From Escallonia rubra (taxonomy: Eukaryota > Streptophyta > Magnoliopsida > Escalloniales > Escalloniaceae), in NCBI GenBank assembly GCA_033065855.1, contig JAVXUO010001781.1, positions 1 to 64,000 of the forward strand: DNA of 64,000 bases, given 5' to 3'. The position numbers were made by a program, and so were the translations under genes. The notes under the pieces were generated by a model. The model had not been told where the DNA came from, made no database searches, and worked only from the letters and a program-made list of their open reading frames with translations. Within the stretch, counting starts at the first letter, position 1, and every line of letters starts with the position of its first letter. Positions 60,140-64,000 of the stretch are shown in pieces.

Positions 60140-61141
60140 TCAAATCCTGCAAAATTCAGAATAGAGTTCATATATCATCAGGAAGAGAAGTTAGAGAAAA
60201 AAAGGAAGACACAGAAGGATGATGTGGTCGTACTGGATGTATTCAACGTTAATTTTCGCTTTAGGAGAATGCGAGATGGCTGAAAAGGCACTCTTTGACA
60301 TGACAATGGTAGAAGGGCACGGCCTCTTCGAGCAGAAATCCACTACCTTAACGTCGACGGTACCACCCTTGCATGGCCTTTTAGTTCCACTCAGACACTT
60401 CAATCTGTAACGCCTCCCACATGCCGCCCCATTGTCCCATAGCCCTTCACTCACCGAAACGAACAGATTTCCTGGTGGGAATTGATCTTGCCTGTTGCCG
60501 TTGCACTTGGTAGCTGCATTCAAATTAAATTAACCATCGCTTTAGAACACCCTTGGACTCCAACTTGCTTTTTTGTTCTCAGAATATACATGATCTTTTA
60601 ACTATTCCTTCAAAATGTTCCCTTTGTACCTTTCAAAGGGGCTCCTTTTCTGACAGACTCAATTTTTAACAGAGAACTGCAGTAATATAAAGTTAGTTCC
60701 ATATATGCGCGCCATTGTAAAGCATCAGACAACCTAGAAAGCAAAAAGTTCAAGAAAAGATCGATACTGATCGAGGAGCATATGCTCTATTTTGAATCTT
60801 GGTTAACCATTTATCAGTAGTCTCCTTGTAGGTACTAGTCACTTAGAGGGTAACTCTTCTGATTGGCATCAGCGTAGACTTGACTACAAGATGGCCAGGA
60901 CTCATTTTCTTATGCACAAAACATATGGAATGCAACGTTTGTATCTATTACCATGCTATAACTGTGAGCACTCCGTTATATACTTCTCTCCTACTTAAGC
61001 ATACATAGCTGAGCAAGATAATGAGTACTCACGTGTATAAGGAGGACCATAAGACGTTGCTGTGCCTATGTCCCCGAGAACTAGGCTTACTTCTCTGCAT
61101 ATGCACAAGCTTAGTACTATAATCATGGCTAGTAGACCCAT
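60140..61141 (-). CDS. EG45-like domain protein (plant natriuretic peptide type), copy B
   Basis: Same three-exon structure as copy A: 61141-61033, 60513-60234 and 60146-60140, giving 131 residues with all splice sites, cysteines and signal peptide intact. It differs from copy A at eight positions: T7I, D32G, I36T, N81K, R92K, E99K, N110K and N121K. Five of the eight produce lysine, and the mature protein gains about six units of positive charge. About nine synonymous changes accompany roughly ten coding changes. It is predicted to be secreted like copy A, but its interaction with cell wall polymers or membranes could differ. Confidence 0.93.
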
Positions 61142-61861
61142 GATTAACGAAAGAAAAAGACTGTATTCTGCACAAAGGTTCTAAATGATCTCATATTTAT
61201 AGTTGGCTCTAGGGGGTTAGTCTCTTAACCATCTGCCAATTCATCAAAATTTCTTTAAGATATTGAGAATCATGAGGACATGCACGTGATCAAAATTTCA
61301 TGTTGATCCTCACTAATCCCTAGATGAGCACCACCCTAAACAGTCATTGGCATTCCCATTTTCGCATCAGGAAAAGGTAACTCCATTCTTCCACTAAGAA
61401 CCCATTACTCCATTTATTAACTGTTTGCCTTCCTTGCCTCTTTATCACGAGATTGCGCAAGCAGTAAGGACGAAACTAACAGCTACCTTTTCTTGCACAA
61501 CTTCTGCTTCCTATTGGTGAAATTGTAGGTAGGACTTTTATGCTGATCAATTCCACAGGAAGAAGGATTGCTTTAGCTCCTCTACACCCTTCTCTGTTTT
61601 CTGCTAATTTCTTGAAGCCTTTTCACTTGAAGCCTATGTCATTCATATGCTACCATAAAGATTAAATTAAGGTGTGGATGTCAAGAGGTCTACGGCAGCT
61701 TAAAGATTTCAACCCACTAGCAGAACATTTTTTTATGTTTTTTGTGGCTGCTGCACTAAATGACGAGTCCCCCAGTGAGAAACTCAATTTGAACTACTAT
61801 TAAAAAAAGGATAGTGGAGAAGAAAATATTCAATAGTTTTGAATTATAATAAAAAAAATTT

Positions 61862-62469
61862 AGGCCGTTCGTTTACTTTTTTTTAATTTTCGTTATTGTG
61901 ACAAGGACCATAAAGATTACTCTTGTTATGTACTTTCTCTGTTTTTGTTTTGGGAAAATCTCACTCAAACAGTAAGAAAATATTAAAAACATGTATTTTT
62001 CACATCATTTCCTACCCAATCAGAAAAAGGTCTTCACTAAGCCACCGTTCACATTTTTTTCTCCTTAAATGTCACATTATCAGTAAAATACATCCTCATC
62101 CATCCTTTCTCTTTTTCTTTCTCACATCAAAACATACATTCACACAGTATCATGACACGTGACCCTGTTGTGGTACTTTAAAAGAAAAAGGAAGGTAGCA
62201 TAACAAATGTCCAGGGTGAATAATAAGGACATGATGGAAAAAGTGGATCAATATATTTCTGAAAATGGTGAATATACACGATTTGACCCAAAAAAAGTAT
62301 TTGAAAATGAAAATAGTGTAAGCACATAAATCACTCAAAAAAGTAGTTAGAAAAAAGCTGGCCAAAATACTAAAAGTACACAACATTTCCAAATGGGATA
62401 CCGAAAAAAGTCATGAAAATGATAACAAGAAACAAAAACACAAAACAAAAATAGTAAATAAACAGGCCT
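61862..62469. mobile_element. hAT-like MITE, present only in copy B (608 bp)
   Basis: Left end AGGCCGTTCGTTTACTTTTT and right end in reverse AGGCCTGTTTATTTACTATT are inverted copies. Copy A lacks the block at about 54115. It is non-coding and AT-rich. Confidence 0.65.
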
Positions 62470-62519
62470 TACATGTTGTAAACGCTCTAGTACAGTATAA
62501 GTATGCTCTCCCCTTGCTC

Positions 62520-62665
62520 TCCTTATTTGATGATACAAAAACACTATGATCCTCGTCACGTGATGGTGTGAGACGATAAAATATTTTCTTGTAGCGAGAA
62601 TTTTTTTAGACGTTCCGATTGATTCGACTCGATCCAACTTCGGTCTGCAACACTGTTGACCATAC
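62520..62665 (-). pseudogene. frameshifted copy of the unknown fragment, copy B
   Basis: Matches 54154-54357. RPKLDRVESIGTSKK is followed by a one-base loss in an A-run, after which the old frame resumes as KKIFYRLTPS and DEDHSVF. The frame is broken, so this copy is not functional as a protein. Confidence 0.5.
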
Positions 62666-63156
62666 ACTGAAACACATGGGTTTTTTTGTTTTTTGTTAAT
62701 CTCATTCCTTTTTGTTCAATTGTTGCTTAGCTTTCTGCTGTACATGACATGAACCAGATATCTTTTTATCTTATCTCCTAAATAGAAAGCTGGTTATGCG
62801 CTCACTTCTTTTAGGATAATTGTTACTCCAATACATTACTGAATTTAATATAAGATATTGTGACTGAGCATATCACTTAGATTATGTCCTTTTTGTTGAT
62901 CCACATTCCTCATGAGATCTTATACGGGGATATGTCACTAATCAAATATGTTATTAAGTCAAGAGTTAAAGCACAAGATACCTTTATCTTTCAAAGAAGC
63001 ATAAGTGGCGTTGTTTTGTTGATCTTTGCCAGGCCTTAACTTATCTAGATAAGTATTATGGAACTGTACTACATACCAAGTTGATGACATGACTTATTCA
63101 GCATTTGAAATTGCCTCATAGTGGATACTTATATCTTTAAAAGGGCCTTTTGATTA

Positions 63157-64000
63157 GCAAGACCTTCCAAGAATGTAGGTTTGTACGAAGACTCATTGTA
63201 AGTTCATTAAGGGGTGGTGGCTGAGTACCTCAAGCAAGGAAACCTTGGCATATGCGTTGTGAAATTCTTTTGCTTTTGGATAATGTTTTGCTTTGAACTG
63301 GTGTGTTCCTCCTATGCCTTCTGATCATCCGTATTATTATAGTACATGGGGTTTGAACCTTCATAAGGTTCAACATGATATCAGAGCTAGGACCCTGCCG
63401 CCCTATTCGATCCAACGGGACCACTTCTTATTCAAGAGGAGCACCTCTTATTCCCACGCTTCGCGTGAGGGCGGGTGTCAAGTTTCACATCGATAATACA
63501 TGGGGTTTGGGATTCGTTCTTATACCTGGTGGACTTTCCCAACTCTTGAGCATGCTTTTGGGTTGGACATCAAGTTCAACATGGTATCAGAGCTAGGCTC
63601 CCTGCCGCCCCATTCGATCCAACGGGACCACCTCTTATTCAAGAGGAGCACCTCTTATTCCCACGCTTCGCGTGAGGGCGGGTGTCAAGTCCCACATCGA
63701 CAATACATGAAATTTGGGATTGGTTCTTATACTGATGGGCTTCTCCTACTCTTGAGCATGCTTCTGGGTTGGACATCAGGTTCAACATATGCTAACAAAT
63801 TGTAATATTTATAACTATAATAGTACGCATTATCAGAAGGCATAAGAGGAACACACCAGTTCAAAGCAAAACATTATCCAAAAGCAAAAGAATTTCACAA
63901 CGCATATGCCAAGGTTTCCTTGCTTGAGGTACTCAGCCACTGCCCCTTAATGAACTTATAATGAGTCTCCGTACATACCTACATTCTTGGAAGGTCTTGC
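63157..64000. repeat. long inverted repeat, arms about 187 bp, cut by the window end
   Basis: The left arm (63157 to about 63343) is the inverse of the right arm (about 63815 to 64000) at roughly 96% identity. The right arm reaches the last base of the window, so the full arm length is unknown. The loop of about 470 bases contains the TRIM array. It could be a non-autonomous DNA transposon, or an inverted duplication around a retroelement. If transcribed it would form a long hairpin RNA. Confidence 0.85.
63369..63787 (+). mobile_element. tandem TRIM retrotransposon (LTRs of about 106 bp)
   Basis: Order: remnant of a first LTR ending TTCAACA at 63375, internal region 63376-63475, LTR 63476-63581, internal region 63582-63682, LTR 63683-63787. 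Each internal region starts with the initiator-Met tRNA primer site (TGATATCAGAGC, TGGTATCAGAGC) and ends in a purine tract (GTGAGGGCGGG). Each full LTR starts TGTCAAG, continues with CACATCGA and ends TTCAACA. The LTR-internal-LTR-internal-LTR order is the product of unequal recombination. There is no coding capacity, as expected of TRIMs. Confidence 0.8.

Larger units (their letters stand above)
58440..63140. repeat. segmental duplication, copy B
   Basis: Partner of 49530-54800. After removing insertions each copy is about 3.9 kb. Copy B alone has insertions at 59083-59902 and 61862-62469. Exons are far more conserved than the flanks, so the EG45 gene is under constraint in both copies. Confidence 0.9.

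Noticed and set aside
63369-63787. Repeat spacing of about 206 bp considered as a CRISPR-like or satellite array
   Set aside because: Primer site, purine tract and LTR ends in correct order identify TRIM retrotransposon units.
1-64000. tRNA, rRNA, endogenous pararetrovirus or organelle-DNA insertions
   Set aside because: No cloverleaf with A/B boxes, ribosomal string or viral coat or movement domain was recognised by eye; a tRNAscan or profile search would be decisive.

Overview
This window is nuclear DNA of a flowering plant, most likely a eudicot. Evidence: spliced genes with plant-type introns, a PLS-DYW PPR gene, an EG45/plant-natriuretic-peptide gene pair, and a dense load of plant mobile elements (solo LTRs, RNase H-bearing LINEs, Stowaway-, Mutator- and hAT-like elements, TRIMs). 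The species cannot be named from the sequence. I see no tRNA, rRNA, CRISPR or bacterial features.

Five protein genes are well supported. (1) 3896-4960 (+): an intronless nucleotide-sugar/triose-phosphate-translocator family transporter of 354 aa. (2) 11539-13320 (-): an intronless DYW-class PPR protein of 593 aa. (3) 17181-41149 (+): an AFG1/LACE1-like mitochondrial AAA ATPase that I rebuilt as 14 exons encoding 599 aa across 24 kb. Its introns are full of transposons, and two of them appear to be GC-AG introns. (4) and (5) 52114-53168 (-) and 60140-61141 (-): two intact, three-exon EG45-like (PNP-A-like) secreted proteins of 131 aa each, lying in a pair of about 4-5 kb segmental repeats about 8 kb apart.

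Layout: 396-2411 is a solo LTR with its 5-bp target duplication. The transporter follows, then 6.5 kb without a recognisable gene (TIR elements and a degenerate tandem repeat), then the PPR gene. 14053-16116 is a second, GC-rich solo LTR carrying two minisatellites. 17.2-41.1 kb is the AFG1 gene. Its intron 8 holds a LINE inserted in a Stowaway-like element; intron 11 holds a 1.2-kb Mutator-like element with 9-bp target duplications and a GC-rich interior. 43-48.3 kb is a decayed, nearly full-length LINE on the minus strand with an internal 300-bp duplication. 49.5-63.1 kb holds the two EG45 segments, each with its own later insertions (a solo LTR in copy A; an LTR-like insertion and a MITE in copy B), separated by a nest of TIR elements. 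The window ends inside a long inverted repeat whose loop contains a tandem TRIM retrotransposon.

The genes do not form a pathway. Their neighbourhood (transporter, AFG1 ATPase, EG45 protein) resembles two Arabidopsis regions as I remember them (At2g25520-At2g25530, and At4g30380/At4g30490), so this is probably an ancestral gene order inflated by transposons. I found no convincing new biological system. The most interesting signals are the charge-shifted EG45 duplicate, the two GC-AG introns in one gene, and several datable insertions with clear target duplications.
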